DNA from: Owenia fusiformis
Lineage: Eukaryota > Annelida > Polychaeta > Sabellida > Oweniidae
NCBI GenBank assembly: GCA_903813345.2
Contig: CAIIXF020000008.1
Coordinates: 38,938,867 to 39,002,866, forward strand
DNA length: 64,000 nt
Reading direction: 5' to 3'
Shown: positions 12,256-25,640 of the stretch, piece by piece
Layout of the letters: each line of letters opens with the position of its first letter
How positions within the stretch are numbered: the stretch's first letter is position 1
Made by a program: the position numbers and the translations under genes
The notes under the pieces: model-generated
What the model was told of the DNA's origin: nothing
Database searches by the model: none
What the model saw: only the letters and a program-made list of their open reading frames with translations

Positions 12256-13533
12256 ATTTCCTAACTGACTAAGTTGAGAACATCTTCCTTCAAGAACAAT
12301 GGGCAATGGCAATTTATAACAATAACATTTCCTACCTGATTAAGTTGAGAACATCTTCCCTTAAGAACAATGGGCAATAGTAATTTATAACAATAACATT
12401 TCCTATCTAACTAAGTTGAGAACATCTTCCTTTAAGAACAATGGGCAATAGCAATTTATAACAATAACATTTCCAATCTAACTAAGTTGAGAACATCTTC
12501 CTTCAAGAACAATGGGCAATAGCAATTTATAACAATAGCATTTCCTATCTAACTAAGTTGAGAACATCTTCCTTTAAGAACAATGGGCAATAGCAATTTA
12601 TAACAATAACATTTCCAATCTAACTAAGTTGAGAACATCTTCCTTTAAGAACAATGGGCAATAGCAATTTATAACAATAACATTTCCTGTACTGACTAAG
12701 TTGAGAACATCTTCCTTTTAGAACAATGGGCAATAGCAATTTATAACAATAACATTTCCTGTACTGACTAAGTTGAGAACATCTTCCTTTTAGAACAATG
12801 GGCAATAGCAATTTATAACAATAACATTTCCTGTACTGACTAAGTTGAGAACATCTTCCTTTTAGAACAATGGGCAATAGCAATTTATAACAATAACATT
12901 TCCTGTACTGACTAAGTTGAGAACATCTTCCTTTAAGAACAATGGGCAATAGCAATTTATAACAATAACATTTCCTACCTGACTAAGTTGAGAACATCTT
13001 CCTTCAAGAACAATGGGCAATAGCAATTTATAACAATAACATTTCCTATCTAACTAAGTTGAGAACATCTTCCTTTAAGAACAATGGGCAATAGCAATTT
13101 ATAACAATAACATTTCCTATCTAACTAAGTTGAGAACATCTTCCTTTAAGAACAATGGGCAATAGCAATTTATAACAATAACATTTCCTATCTAACTAAG
13201 TTGAGAACATCTTCCTTTAAGAACAATGGGCAATAGCAATTTATAACAATAACATTTCCTGTACTGACTAAGTTGAGAACATCTTCCTTTAAGAACAATG
13301 GGCAATAGCAATTTATAACAATAACATTTCCTACCTGACTAAGTTGAGAACATCTTCCTTCAAGAACAATGGGCAATAGCAATTTATAACAATAACATTT
13401 CCTATCTAACTAAGTTGAGAACATCTTCCTTTAAGAACAATGGGCAATAGCAATTTATAACAATAACATTTCCTATCTAACTAAGTTTAGAACATCTTCC
13501 TTTTAGAACAATGGGCAATAGCAATAGCAATAC
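12256..13533 (-). repeat. About 72-bp minisatellite built from an exon end plus its 5' splice site
   Basis: About 18 units. Read on the minus strand each contains GAAGATGTTCTCAACTTAG, which are the last bases of the adjacent exon at 13534-13619, followed by the bases that carry that exon's donor. Units at about 12331, 12971 and 13330 have GTCAG/GTAGG or a near match. Other units read TTAGATAGG (donor lost) or GTCAGTACAGG (shifted). Open frames across the array arise because the commonest unit is 72 bp, a multiple of three; they are not independent genes. Confidence 0.9.
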
Positions 13534-16500
13534 CTGACTAAGTTGAGAACATCTTCATCTTCCTGAGTAAAGTGAGTAGGAGAGGTGCTCTTTAAACCTG
13601 GTTTATCTGTCTTCTTATTCTGAAATACATGTACATGTGAAAACAAAAAAAGATTTATATTTTTCAAATCCCGTATTAAGTAATTGCTGAGGTGGCCTGA
13701 AAAAGTTATGAACTTCCCAACAATTTGAAAAAATAAAAAATTGGGAAATGACACACCAACCAAACACACATTCTACCATTACAGTACATGTAAACATCAA
13801 CATAACATTGTGTAACAATATTACCCATTTTTTATCAAAAAGATGATTTTGTAGACATTGAAATTTGATCTTTACAATTGTATTTCTTAAAAATGAAAAG
13901 CAACTATTAAAGATTTTTTAACATTGTGTCAACAGAAAGAATCTGAACCTTCCTCAGAAAACTTTAAAATCATTTGAAATTGAATATTGAAATTGTATTT
14001 TTCTATAAATGTCTTTCCTGTATAGTATAATAAACCAATTGCTTTCAATTACTAACCTTCATGGCCGCTCCTTTGAATCCTCGTTTTTCTTCTTTCACAC
14101 GCAGCTGCTCCACCATTTTCTGTGGGGAAACAAGGGGGTAGCGAGGTTTTGGTAATGAAGGGAGGTGTGGAATTGCTTGGTAGAAATAGACGAGTGCTGA
14201 GATGCGGTTGCGCATCAAGAGGTGCCGCTAAAAGGTGGTAGAAAGAAAGAAAGAGAAGACATGTTAGATAGAGGAAGGAGAGAAAGTTGAGACAGTAGGA
14301 GAGTCAGAAAGAGGATTCATTCTAGATTAGAAATGCAAGCAAGCAAGAACAAAAATAAAACAAATGTTAGTGATTATATATGAATAATTTGTACAGTGAA
14401 ACCTGAATATCCGAACACCTCTCTAATCTGAAAACCTCTCAATGTGAACACTTTTTCTGAGTGTTAAATTTGTAATCTCCCATTGACTTATGTTTAGAAG
14501 ACCTCAAAATGTGAACACTTGCTAAATAAAGGTGCAACAATTAGTGCAGAGGGGCCATTCAACGATTAATAGTTTATCCATACATTGTAAGAAAATAGGT
14601 ATGTCAAAGAAGATGTTAAGCCAAATCTTGACCTGATAGCCCATAAGTAAAAATTTTCAAATTTTCTCTATACATGCCTTGTTGCACCTTTAAACACTTT
14701 TAATCAGTTCCAAGGGGTTTGGATTAGACCGGGTTTACTGTACAATTATATGGATTTATCAGAATTGCTATTATATATTGCGCAACTTTTCTAATTTGTA
14801 ATATTATCATATGAGCAGACATCATTAAGTAATGATGTCAGAAATCTCCATAACTACAGTATAAGACTAGGATATTGAACAGACAAACATCAGAATGAAT
14901 TTCAGCATTTGCCTTTGAACTAAAGAACATTTGAAACTTTAATATTGTCTCTTTTGTCCATAGTTTATTAAAAAAAAAGTAGGTGCGAAATAAGTGGAAT
15001 CAACTAAAAATCATTTACTTCTGGGATTTTGGTAGAAGTCAGATAGTTCCATTCTCTGCATACTAAGTTCTTCATATGAGCTATATTGTTATCATGTGTA
15101 AGAATAACACTGTTATTTTCACTCAATATATCAAATGATGTTTAATGAGATACATGAGAAAGCCACAAAAAAAGATGGTGAAGCCAAACAATTAGGAAGA
15201 TTACATAGAAATTATAAAAAAAAATGTCAGTTACTGTTCATGGATGATGTCTAAAATGTCATCAACAGGAGTGAAATAACAAAATAAAATGCATTTATCA
15301 GCTTTTCTTCCCCTACACCATTAAAATAAAATTTTGAATTTGAATTGCCTTTCACATGAATTCTTATTCACATCTTTCAATCAATATTCTTATATTCTCC
15401 ATGTTTAGGTAATTCACTTCTTCTGACATAAGAACATCACCCAAAAGTAACAAAAAAATACAAATAAAAATCCAGATTTCAATTTCTATTTAAACTATTT
15501 CCCTTTTTTTTGCATTTGCCATTTTAACACGTCTGAACCAATTTTCATAGAATAGAATATTGATTATCTATTTTAACACTATGACCCCAAAGTTTGTATT
15601 AAAATGCATTCTGCATAATTTTAACAATAGCCACAGTATTGGCCCCATTTATTGAGACTACCCCTGATCATTTTCATTTGGCCATAATTTATAGGAGGTA
15701 TTACTATGACATCAAGGAACACAGTCAATATTTCAGTGTTTTTTGCAAATGGTTTATATTGATGGAGGAGGGATTAAAAGCCAAATGAATTATAAATTAT
15801 GTTGAGTCAATTAAGGGCAACACTGAACTATTGGTCTGGTCCCTTCATTTACTCCTAGTTAACTTACATATCTTCTCTCCTCTGTAGGTGTCCTAGCTCT
15901 CATGGGAACACCCCTCCCTCGGGCCAAGGGAGGTATCTTGTACTGACTACTTTTTCTGGAACCAGTTTCTTCCTGTAAGTGAATATAATATTATTCAACA
16001 TGAATCAAGGGAAACCCATCCCTCTGGCCACATCATCCTCCTATAAGCAAAAGAAGCCCTGGGCGGAGGTTGGGCCACATGAGCAATATTTTTTCAACCA
16101 TTTTTATCAAAAAATCCATGGAAACATCTTCCATTTTCAAGAGTTTGATTCTGTACCCTAACACTTTTATCTATAGACCTTACAAAATCAGACAATTCAA
16201 TCAAAATACACTAACCAATCAGATTTGCATTGTTTTGTTTTATAAACTTCATAATATCATGTACAGGGGTTTCATTAGCAGCAGCCAACAGACTTTTCCA
16301 TGTTAAAATGATTTCAATTAATTTTGCCTGTTGTTTTCATATATTTAGCCTGTTCTGTGAAATTCCAGTGAAACCCCTTAAGTATATCATGAGTGTATCA
16401 TGTTCAAACTCCCATGAAGATCAGTTGAACTGTCAAATTGTTTACATTTATCTCATTCACTAAAGGTATCAGGGTAATAATTATAATTAGCCTCTTAAGC

Positions 16501-17391
16501 ACTGTGATAGGAAACCAGCTGCCTTTATTGGTTGGGCCTCATCATTCATGATATTGTTCATGTGTTTGAAAATCTTGTTCCCATTGTTAAAATAAAGGTT
16601 CCTATATGGAGCTTATCCCTCTAATCCATTATGAATGGGGATTTAGGTTAATCCTTTCAATGTCAGCTTTATAAATAATATACTACACAATTTATTTTAT
16701 TTTTACAATAACAATTTTTATAAATGCTTTTGTAACGTAAATCTGTGTGCTTGCAATAGATTTTTTCTCTTAACTAATCAAAATATTTTGTGTTAATTTG
16801 AACTGTCTTAAGATCAGTGTCAACTTTGCATTGCAATTCTAAAATTATTCTATACAAGATAACCTGATAAACCCAAGAATGTAACACTCTCATTTTGAAA
16901 TATCTTTCTCAATCTAGGTGAAATCTTAAATTTCATGTGTATAGATTTTTTGTAAAAAAAAGTAAACATCCGGCACTAAAGTATATCCACAAATTCTCAA
17001 ATAAAGACACTTTTTGGAATAACTTTGTAATGAATGGACTTGCCTATTTGAAAAGAAATGACAAACACTTATTTCCGAAACTGCATTTTTGAACAATTTG
17101 GCACATTGATTAAAAGTATAATTTCTCTTCAGTTTTCTGCATTAAAAAATCCATGTACACATAATTCTACCAGAATTAAGAAAGTTATTCCAAAACATGG
17201 AGGATCCATATTATGGTCACCCTACATTTATTTCTCAATAAAATTGTACTTACTGATCCTAAATATATGCCTGTCATATTTTTTGGTGTGCACGACCTGG
17301 GCAATCTTGATGGCATGCTATTGCTGACAAATGGCATATTGCGCGTCATTGGAAGCGCTGGACCTGGCTGCACCGTCATTCTTTAACTTCT
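13534..17391 (-). CDS. Unrecognised multi-exon protein, 3' end not located
   Basis: Four exons join with exact phase. The ATG exon is 17379-17254 (acceptor at 17392, so a 5' UTR exon lies upstream), then 15972-15868, 14227-14057 and 13619-13534, of 42, 35, 57 and 28 codons plus two bases. The protein starts MTVQPGPALPM, continues with a basic Arg-rich segment (SRKSSQYK, ARGRGVPMRAR), a hydrophobic helix-like RISALVYFYQAIPHL, and a charged VEQLRVKEEKRGFKG, and ends with acidic EDEDVLNL. No signal peptide or known domain is recognised; the basic character would suit a nuclear or cytoskeletal protein, but that is a guess. The last donor (GTCAG/GTATTG at 13533) is followed by the minisatellite made from the same junction. 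A terminal exon may start after TTTTTTTCAG near 12126; in that phase it meets a stop almost at once (VSL, stop). Confidence 0.7.
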
Positions 17392-17457
17392 CTGAAACAC
17401 AAAACTATGAAATGAATATAAGTTTTGGACAAAAGGTGACGTAGATAGCATATATAC

Positions 17458-17580
17458 AGGGTGTCCCATAAGTAATGGTATATTATATACTTATTTGCAG
17501 AAAAGTAGTTTCAGAAATTTCAGAAAGGGGAATCTGGAAACAAAGAGATAAGAAGTGATGGGAAAATTGAAAACTGGTAA
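17458..17580. mobile_element. Single mariner-type end, partner not found
   Basis: A TATA followed by CAGGGTGTCCCATAAGTAAT is typical of TA-target elements. I found no inverted partner within the next few kilobases. From 17580 to 17990 there is otherwise nothing recognisable. Confidence 0.35.
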
Positions 17581-17989
17581 AAATTGTTTATATGAGACAT
17601 CTGCATGGTTTTCAATGACTTCATACTGGTTAAAGTGACATTATAATGCAAAGAAGGATACAAAAAACAAAAAAAACAAACAGGTTGTTAACTGGTTTCT
17701 GATAGCATTGAGTCCTGCAGATTATTTTGGCCATTGTATGATTTATTTGCTTTAATTTAGTGCCTGAAAAAGGTGAACATTTTGCCTCAAGATACTTTTG
17801 ACACCCTTAGCCTTCATTTCACTTTGCATATTGACTATACATTCCAAGAGGAGATGAAATGGAAACAAAATGAAAATAAATAATGAAAAATGAAGAAATG
17901 TCAGAAATGTAGCCATTTGTTAGTGTTCATTCTGAAATCTCCGTAGTTTTGAACGATTCGTTATTTTCAATTAACACTGCCATTTAAGT

Positions 17990-18925
17990 TGTGTCAACGG
18001 ACCCTGTACAACCTCGTACGGGCCTCGTTACGAGTCTCGTAATTGCTTGTAATTTTCGAGCCTAATAAGAGCTTGTGATTACAAGGCCTGTAATAGCTCG
18101 TAATTCTCGACCCCCGTACTTTACCGTACAGTGCCCGTAACGAGCACCGTAATAAATCGTAATTTTCGATCCCCGTACTTGCTCGTACGGTGCCTGTTAC
18201 GAGGCCCGTAATAGCTCATAATTTTCGAGCCGTGTACTTGCCTGTGCAATGCCCGTAACAAGGCCCGTTATGGCTCGTAATTTTCAAACACTGTACTTGC
18301 CCGTACGGGGCTCGTAACGAGGCTCGTAATTGCTCGTTTATTTTGATGAATTCTTTTTGATCGATAAAATACAGCATATATGAGAAATGACAATTTAATT
18401 ATATCCAATTATGAATTAATATGTCTTCAATAATTTCAAAATATTCGCATGTCTGTATCAACATGATAAACAGTATAATAGCTAGGAAACAAAATAAACA
18501 GGAGGGTTACCAATAAGAGACACCATATTTCTCTACAAGTGAAGTATTATTAGGATGAGTTGAAATGTGATGTAAATAAATGTTATTGCTATCGAATGTG
18601 TGAATAAAAACATCATTCTAATATATAATGAATAAACATGGTTTGGCCAAATACGAAATTCGTGCATGTAGCATGATAGCAATTAATTTTTTTGTTCGGA
18701 GTTCGATAACGGGCCTCGTACGAGCTCGTACGGGCCTCGAAATTGCGAGCCTCGTACATGCTTGGACGGGCCTCGGAAACAACAATTACGAGCATCGTAC
18801 GAGCTCGCACGGGCCTCGAATAGAGCTTCGTACCAGCCCGTACGAGGATGGTGCTCCTTTTTGCCTGTAATGACTAGTAATTCTCGAGGCTCGTACGAGC
18901 TCGTACAGGGCCCGATGTTATTTAC
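17990..18925. repeat. CpG-dense palindromic element rich in CGTAC and CGTAA motifs
   Basis: From 18010 to 18340 about five degenerate 60-bp units alternate CGTAACGAGGC, CGTAATAGCTCGTAATTTT and CCCGTAC blocks. After an AT-rich middle (18350-18690) similar blocks return at 18700-18925 (GTACGAGCTCGTAC). The outer edges are roughly inverted: GGACCCTGTACAACCTCGTAC on the left, and GGGCCCTGTACGAGCTCGTAC reading inward from the right. CpG density is far above the surrounding AT-rich sequence. No open frame fits. Confidence 0.65.
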
Positions 18926-20139
18926 CTGTGTAGGATAACCTAATCTTAAACGAATTCTGGGTAACAGAAATGACAGGATATTGTATCTGGGACGAGATCA
19001 AACGACTTTGACATATTCTATACCCAACCTATTTTGTAATTCAACAATCAAAACAAGTGTACATACCATATTTAATCAGATATCGGACAAATGAGGTCGG
19101 TGTGAAAATATTTTGATTATTTCAAATTTTGCCATGGATTCGATTTTATATGCTTGTAAATGATCTTCAAATGCTTACTATGATTACTATTAGTAATATG
19201 TTGACTTCCCCGTTCCATAAAAATAACATTATTATCACCAATTACTCCACTCGTTATTTACTTCCCATCTAGCCGAGAAAAATCTCAATAGACTAGTAAA
19301 AGTTCCTCAGAACTTTTAAAATCCTCAGTCTAATCATGGCTTTTAAAGAACAAACCTTGTTTCTAATTGTTGAGACTGTATAAAATCTATGATTGATTGA
19401 TTATAGCTACCCAGAGCTGACAGGTCAAAGTGGTCAGTGCATGGCTCGACTTTGTTAAATCATGAATGAAAATGAAAAAAATGAAAATAATTTGAGAAAA
19501 TTGTAGAAGTGTCCCTTTCCTTACCTGAATTACTGAGTTTACGCTCATGTATCATCCATGGGTATCATGACATCAACCAAACAAGTATAAAATAGTCGAC
19601 TGGAAGTGTTCAAATTAGTTAACCCTTTGTATTCATAATGTTTTGACTGGATTTATCTACGAAATTATTTCAAAAAACTTTTTCCACCATTGCATTGCCT
19701 CGTTTTGAATTGACCCTGTTACTTAGCAACCCCAAGCTGTGTTTAACTCCACGTGGTTTTAGTAAACAACACATATGCCACGCCCCCTTTGGAATTTTAT
19801 GTTAGTCTCAGCATGGACTTCTAATCATTATTATTTGAAGTCCCTGGTCTCAGGATCAACTGAATGAAGACAGTTACACCGGGTTAACCCGTGCCAGGAC
19901 TAAGGTCTACAGTCCTGGCACGGGATAACACCCGCCCGGGTAGTTACAATTCTGCTTACTCACTTCGAGAGCCATGTTAGATTTCTTGTATCAAAATCCA
20001 CATACTGTAGCTTTCGCAGGAAGTAAAATTCTACCAGAGTACGAGCCCCCCCCCCAGATATCTTTTTAAAAATGTGGACCTACCTTTTTTGCTTTCTAAG
20101 AGGGATTTATTTCCATGATTTCGAGGTAGAAGGTAACAT
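18926..20139. other. Geneless stretch with one strong hairpin
   Basis: The only structure seen is a hairpin at about 19872-19945: CCCGTGCCAGGACT and its inverse AGTCCTGGCACGGG separated by about 10 bases, with outer GTTACACCGGG and CCCGGGTAGTTAC also pairing. No coding exon was recognised. Confidence 0.6.
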
Positions 20140-20159
20140 TTGTTGATGTATTTTGATGA

Positions 20160-21400
20160 GATAGTGCCGATTCAGTCTTTTTATAAACATCCCGCACTCT
20201 TAAAAATTATTTCCCAAGTGCTGTGCTCAAATAAATTAACATTAAATGTCAAGAAGACTAAATTCATGGTGTATGGGTCATCCCAGAAACTGTCAAAGGT
20301 AGATGAAGGTGACGACATAGTCATAAATGGAGAAAAAATTGAACAAGTCGACGCTTTCAAATATCTTGGTTTGTGGTTTGATTCAACACTCACTTGGAAA
20401 ACACATATAACCAAAACTTGTACAAAATTGTCACAAAGGTTAGGGGTCATTGGGAGAGTGAGAGATTCTCTTACCCTCAATACAACCAAACTTTTAATCC
20501 AATCTACCATCACACCCATTTTTGATTATGGTGATGCTGTCATCTCTGGATGCAGCTCACAACTCTTAGATAAAATTCAGAGATTCCAAAACCGTGCTGG
20601 TAGATTGATAGTTAAATGTGCCCCACGTACCCACAACTATGGTACTCGTGCTACAACTAACAAATGTATTTTTATTAAACAAAATTGTAATAATGCAGGC
20701 ACACAAACTTTTAGTCACAGAGCATCTGTTCTCTGGAACAAGGCACCTTTAGATTTAAAGGAATCTGCCTCAGTGCAATCTTTTAAAGTTCATCTAAAAA
20801 AGCAATTTCCTTGCTTCAATTAGTGAATAATTGTAATTTTACATGTCTTAATATGCTCAAATGTCAAGTGTGACAATTACCTTTAATGCTTATTTTTATC
20901 GACTAGTCATATAGTATTTTTACACATATTAATGTACTGTTTTTACAAATTTCTAATTTTATGATATGTATTGTCACATATTTTATTGTTAAATGTAGTG
21001 TGTATGTGTGTCTGCAGGGTTCTAATGGAAACAAGAAAACATATGTATTTCTTATTAGTTATCCCTGAATAAATAAAATCTAAATAAAAATAAAATATAA
21101 AAATTACTTAAAGTTAAATACTTAGTTTTACTTCATTTTACTTAGGTTTAACTTATATTGTCATTTTGAGTTTTTTAATTGCTTAATTATGTAAATGAGT
21201 ATTACAATTAATACAGTAAGTATTTCAATTTCTCTCCTTGCATTAGTAAATTCACCATAAATGAATAACTTAAAAATTACTTAAAAATTATTCAGTAGTT
21301 CAAGATTATTTAAGTAATTTTTGACTTAAAATGAGTAGTACAATTTCTCAATATAAGGAAATCCAAGTAATAATTTTTAAGAGTGCCGGGAGTTTGACTG
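20160..21400 (+). mobile_element. 5'-truncated LINE reverse transcriptase fragment
   Basis: From about 20165 to 20823 one frame encodes the C-terminal part of a non-LTR reverse transcriptase: LTLNVKKTKFMVYG, FKYLGLWFDSTLTWKTHI (the YLGxxxD thumb motif), IFDYGDAVISG and a tail ending KKQFPCFN. The palm with the YxDD site is missing. An A-rich tail lies at 21065-21105. The block CCCGCACTCTTAAAAATTA at 20190 returns inverted at about 21378-21397, so the LINE piece lies inside an inverted-repeat element or shares its end. Confidence 0.85.
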
Positions 21401-24400
21401 TATACACATTTCGGCGGGGGTCCTAGGCTGAATCCTCAGATCTCAATATGTTCCAATGCCAATCTGTCAAATTTCAATATGCTCCCATACCAACCAAAAT
21501 AACGCCCAAAAGCCATACTAAATATCCAAATATAGGACAAATGCCATACCAAATGTTCGGATATGAGACCAATGCCATTGGTTCATGGCATGAACCAATG
21601 GTTCATTCGTTCATTAAGTCCCCCCCCCCCCCCTAAGTTGGGACCCCAAAAAATTGGGGCCAACAAAAGTAGGTCAAACTACAAAATGGGCGTAGCTACG
21701 TATACGCAGAATACGCAACTGCGTAATATTGAGGGGATAACATCATTATACCGACACGCATTGTACCGAAAATCATTACTGAAACCCCGGGATTGAAACC
21801 ATGATATTTGAAGTTCAAGGCCTAAGGATTATCGGACCGGATTATCAATGTATATGGATTTTCACGTTTTTTGTTTGTTCGACGACTGATCCAGTTACAC
21901 TGGTCATAATGAGACGACAACGTACATTGTGGTAAACATTTTAATTTCCAATGAATTAATCATCCAGTAATCATACCCTCCTAATCCTAACGAAAATTGT
22001 ATTCACATAAAGTGTCAATTCTTCTCGCGAAAATCGTAGGCCTACTCATCCCACCAGTAATTTATCTATTTAATTGATGTAGTCTTGTCTTTATGCACGG
22101 ACATCAGCTAAGATAGCGTAGACGTTTCGAAAATTGAATTTCGAAAATACATGAAAGTAAACATTTCATTTGTTTTCTTCAGTTAGGCATGGTCTATATT
22201 CACGCCCGTAACTTGCATGCCCGTAAGACACTTTTCTCCAAGGGGATGCGGTTTTAACTAAAGAGAATATAAAACTATCAATTTTTGCCACGTAAATCAA
22301 ATCGTGCAGGTCAGAGGGGGGTTAAATGGCGTAGCCAGGGTTTGGTGACCGGGGGTTCTATTTTCATGTTATTCACACCCCCCCCCCTCTTCATTTGGGT
22401 TCCTCAAATAAAAACCTTTTTGTGCAATTTGTACAATTACACTCCCTCCAAAAGTTTGGCAATCCTAACTCACCCATTGGATTATGTATTAAAGTATCTT
22501 TAAGTTTGAATTCTTATATAATTTGTTACGAGAAAACTTTGGGAGGGGAAATATATAATTCATTGTAATACCTTCATTAAGTTAAGTAGACAATTGAATT
22601 TGAATTTTATCAATCAAAATGATGTCTTTATTTACGTTAAGCAAAGTCTGAAAGTAATAGGCTTTATCAAGAAACCTCTCTCATTGAAATAATACAGGAC
22701 GTAAAAATGATTTTCAAAAATGACCTTGTAGCTTTGTAACTTTAATGTTCACAAAGTAAAATAAACAGGCAACGTGCAAAAAAGTCAGACAACTTATAAT
22801 TAATTTTCTGGCTCAAATATATTTCGGTGAATCTTTTACTCAATATATATCCTGAAATCTGATTTGCCTCGAATCCACCATTATTTCGTCTGATTTCTGG
22901 AAGACCCTGGAGCATGTTTTGTTACCAAGGGATATCAACTATTTCGCAATCTATTCTTTAACTTAAGCTACTTAATCTTGGACAAAATAAATCACCTTAT
23001 GCAATGGCTTATCATTATTTTGCTACCCCCTATTAAGGAGGCGAAGGGGTGGGGGCGGGTAAGCGTCCGACTTCCTCAAGATGCGAAGCTACAACTGTGT
23101 AAACCAAACTACTACAGGACAGGTGGTATAGCATTAAGATAAGTTATTGTCCTGGCCTAATTGGATCTGTCAACAGACTTTAATCGGGCTGATAGGACAG
23201 ACACCGTTCTCTGTGATATAAACCAGATTTAACAATTACTTGTTAAATCACAATAAATTCCGAAAGATCACTCTTCCATGATAACTTTTCACAACTTTTA
23301 CGCGAATGATACTATCCGGGGTAGTCGTATTAATGATTAAAACATCTGTTATTAAAATTAGTGGGTCTCCGTTATGCTTTGTTTTAAGTTAAAAATATTT
23401 CTTTGGACGTCCCCGGAGCTCAGTGGCACTGTAAGTCCCTGGAGCAGATCAACTGCAACTGATGATAAAAACGTTTTGGTGGATATAAATCATATACAAG
23501 CGACTGTTCGAATATAAAACGTATTTTGTTGAGTTCAGACGGCTTGATAACAAATTAGGCCTTCATTATTTGAAGATTAATACCATATGATTTTTCAATG
23601 TTTTTTATTATGTAATTTATTCGCTAAACATATCATGACATTAACATGAAAATGGAGAGCAAGTAAAATGGAACGATAACAATTTGAATTCTATACAATC
23701 TCTTAAATGAGTGGAGTGTATCTGAAAAATTCATTTTTTGCAATGATTGATTTTTCTTTGAAAAAGTGATGGATAAATTAATACTGAACAAATGAAAGAA
23801 TAAATAAATTTGAACAAATGCTTGAATTTATAAATGATATACGCTTTTAAATAATTCATTTCACAACGTTTTTAATTAATTTTCTGCAATTGGTTTGGGG
23901 TACTTGGCAGCCCCAGGGGCTGTTCCAAGAAATATTTTAAATTGTAATTGAAATAAAACAAAACAGAGATGTACACATTTGAAAGAACATTTGTTTCATC
24001 AATATTACGACTATTCCAGATATTTATTCGTAAATGTTGTAAAAATCATTCGGAGTATGGGACGTCTGCATTGTTTTCAATAACTTTCAATAACTTCGTA
24101 TTGGATCAGAACTGGCTTAAAACAAAATTCCTACAGAGGACTGATTTAGCTATTGCCCAAGATGGGTTATTTTGTTCGAGAAGAAGCAGCTTTTAAGTTA
24201 ATTGTGCGAAATTATTGTTATTTCTTAATGTAAAATCTCATGCTCTGGGGTCTTCCCAAAATTAAATCTCACCCCGTATGCCTAAGGTTGCAAAACGTTT
24301 TGAGGGAAGTGTAACTTCATGACATGTGTTTTAACAAAATAAGGCTCTCGTGTTCACCATAACAAATATCAATTCATTTATTGGTCATATAAACCTATGC

Positions 24401-24984
24401 CTAGTTTTCAAATAGCATGTAGTAATTTAATGTTTCTGGTTGTATGCATTTTTCAACAAAATGATATTTTGGGAAATCTTGACCGGGGGTTCGTTCGAAC
24501 CCACCGAACCCCCGCTGCCTACGGCTATGGTACTCCCTATAGTGGGGCCACTCAGCCTATTTTGTAGTATCTTATTGGTTTTAGACAAAATATTGCAAAT
24601 ATGTGTTTGAGCAAATGATTATTATATTATTACTTTTATATTATTGTATTGAATAAAACATGATAAATTAAAAAGGCAAATGAATGCTTTAGTTTTTGGG
24701 GTGAGGTGCCAGAGACTTTTATAATTTCATTATGTCACTTGGTGATTTTAGGCACTTTTAAGTGTTTAGATTAACAAATGTAGTCTTGCTTAAAAGACCC
24801 TGTACCCCCTATGGCGGATCCGGGGGGGGGGGGGGGGGGCAGGCCCCCCCCCACCTAAGGTTGGCCCAGAAAAAAAGTTGGGCCCAAAAAAATTTTAGGC
24901 CAAAAAAAAGTGGGCCTTTTGGTCATTATTGGGCCTTCTAAGGTCTGTTTTTTTAGGCCAAATTTGGAAGAAAATGGGCCTCAA
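21401..24984. other. Geneless stretch with homopolymer runs
   Basis: No coding exon is supported. Long C or G runs occur at about 21620-21632, 22378-22386 and 24822-24838. A GGCCCAAAAAA-type low-complexity segment follows at 24845-24990. The short open frames have no family motifs. Confidence 0.6.
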
Positions 24985-25640
24985 ATTTTCAAATTTTTAG
25001 ACATTTTTTGAACAAAGATAACAGGGTTCTGGTTTTGCCTCCAGTCGATTTAACTATTTCCACATATCATTTACATGACCAGGATCACAATGTGCATGAT
25101 CAGAATGACCATAAACATGATGAAATAACCTTTTTAGTCCTTTGAAAGTGTGACTGAAAAAAAGCTAAAAGTAGGAGTTAGGAGAGGTCACTGAACAGAA
25201 TCTTTTGAATTTTTCAGAAAATGTGCCCAATATAATGCTCTAATTCTGATACAATCTTTGAAATTTTAGAAAATTGTCAAAAACAAAAATGGTGGTCATA
25301 AAAAGGAAAATAGATCGCTTTTCAAATCAGTTTTTTCATTTTTTTTCTTTTTCTATGAATGATATCAAATTTTCAAATTTTCAATATATTGGGCACATTT
25401 TCTGAAAAATTCGAAAGATTCTGTTCAGTGACCTTTCCTACCTCCTTCTTTTAGCTATTTTTCAGTCACATTTTCAGAGGGCTGAAAAGGTTATTTCATC
25501 ATGTTTAGAGTCGTTCTGCCCATAAACATTGTGATCCTGGACCTGTGAATGGTATTTGGAACTAGTTGAATTGACTGGAGGTCAAAACAGAACTATGTTA
25601 TCTTTGTTCAAAAAATGTCTAAAAATGCAAAGAAATTTGA
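24985..25640. repeat. Foldback element, arms of about 260 bp
   Basis: TTTTTAGACATTTTTTGAAC at about 24995 returns inverted at about 25610. The arms stay alignable through CACTGAACAGAATCTTT (25190), whose inverse is at 25410, to the loop at 25250-25370. A transcript across it would form a long hairpin. No transposase frame. Confidence 0.7.

Noticed and set aside
12620-13382. Repeat protein of LLPIVLKGRCSQLSQ units on the minus strand
   Set aside because: A by-product of a 72-bp tandem unit with no stop in one frame; it has no start context and is interrupted wherever a unit changes length.
16070-17327. Plus-strand open frames of 77-89 residues
   Set aside because: They lie across introns and exons of the minus-strand gene, start at random ATGs and have no domain features.
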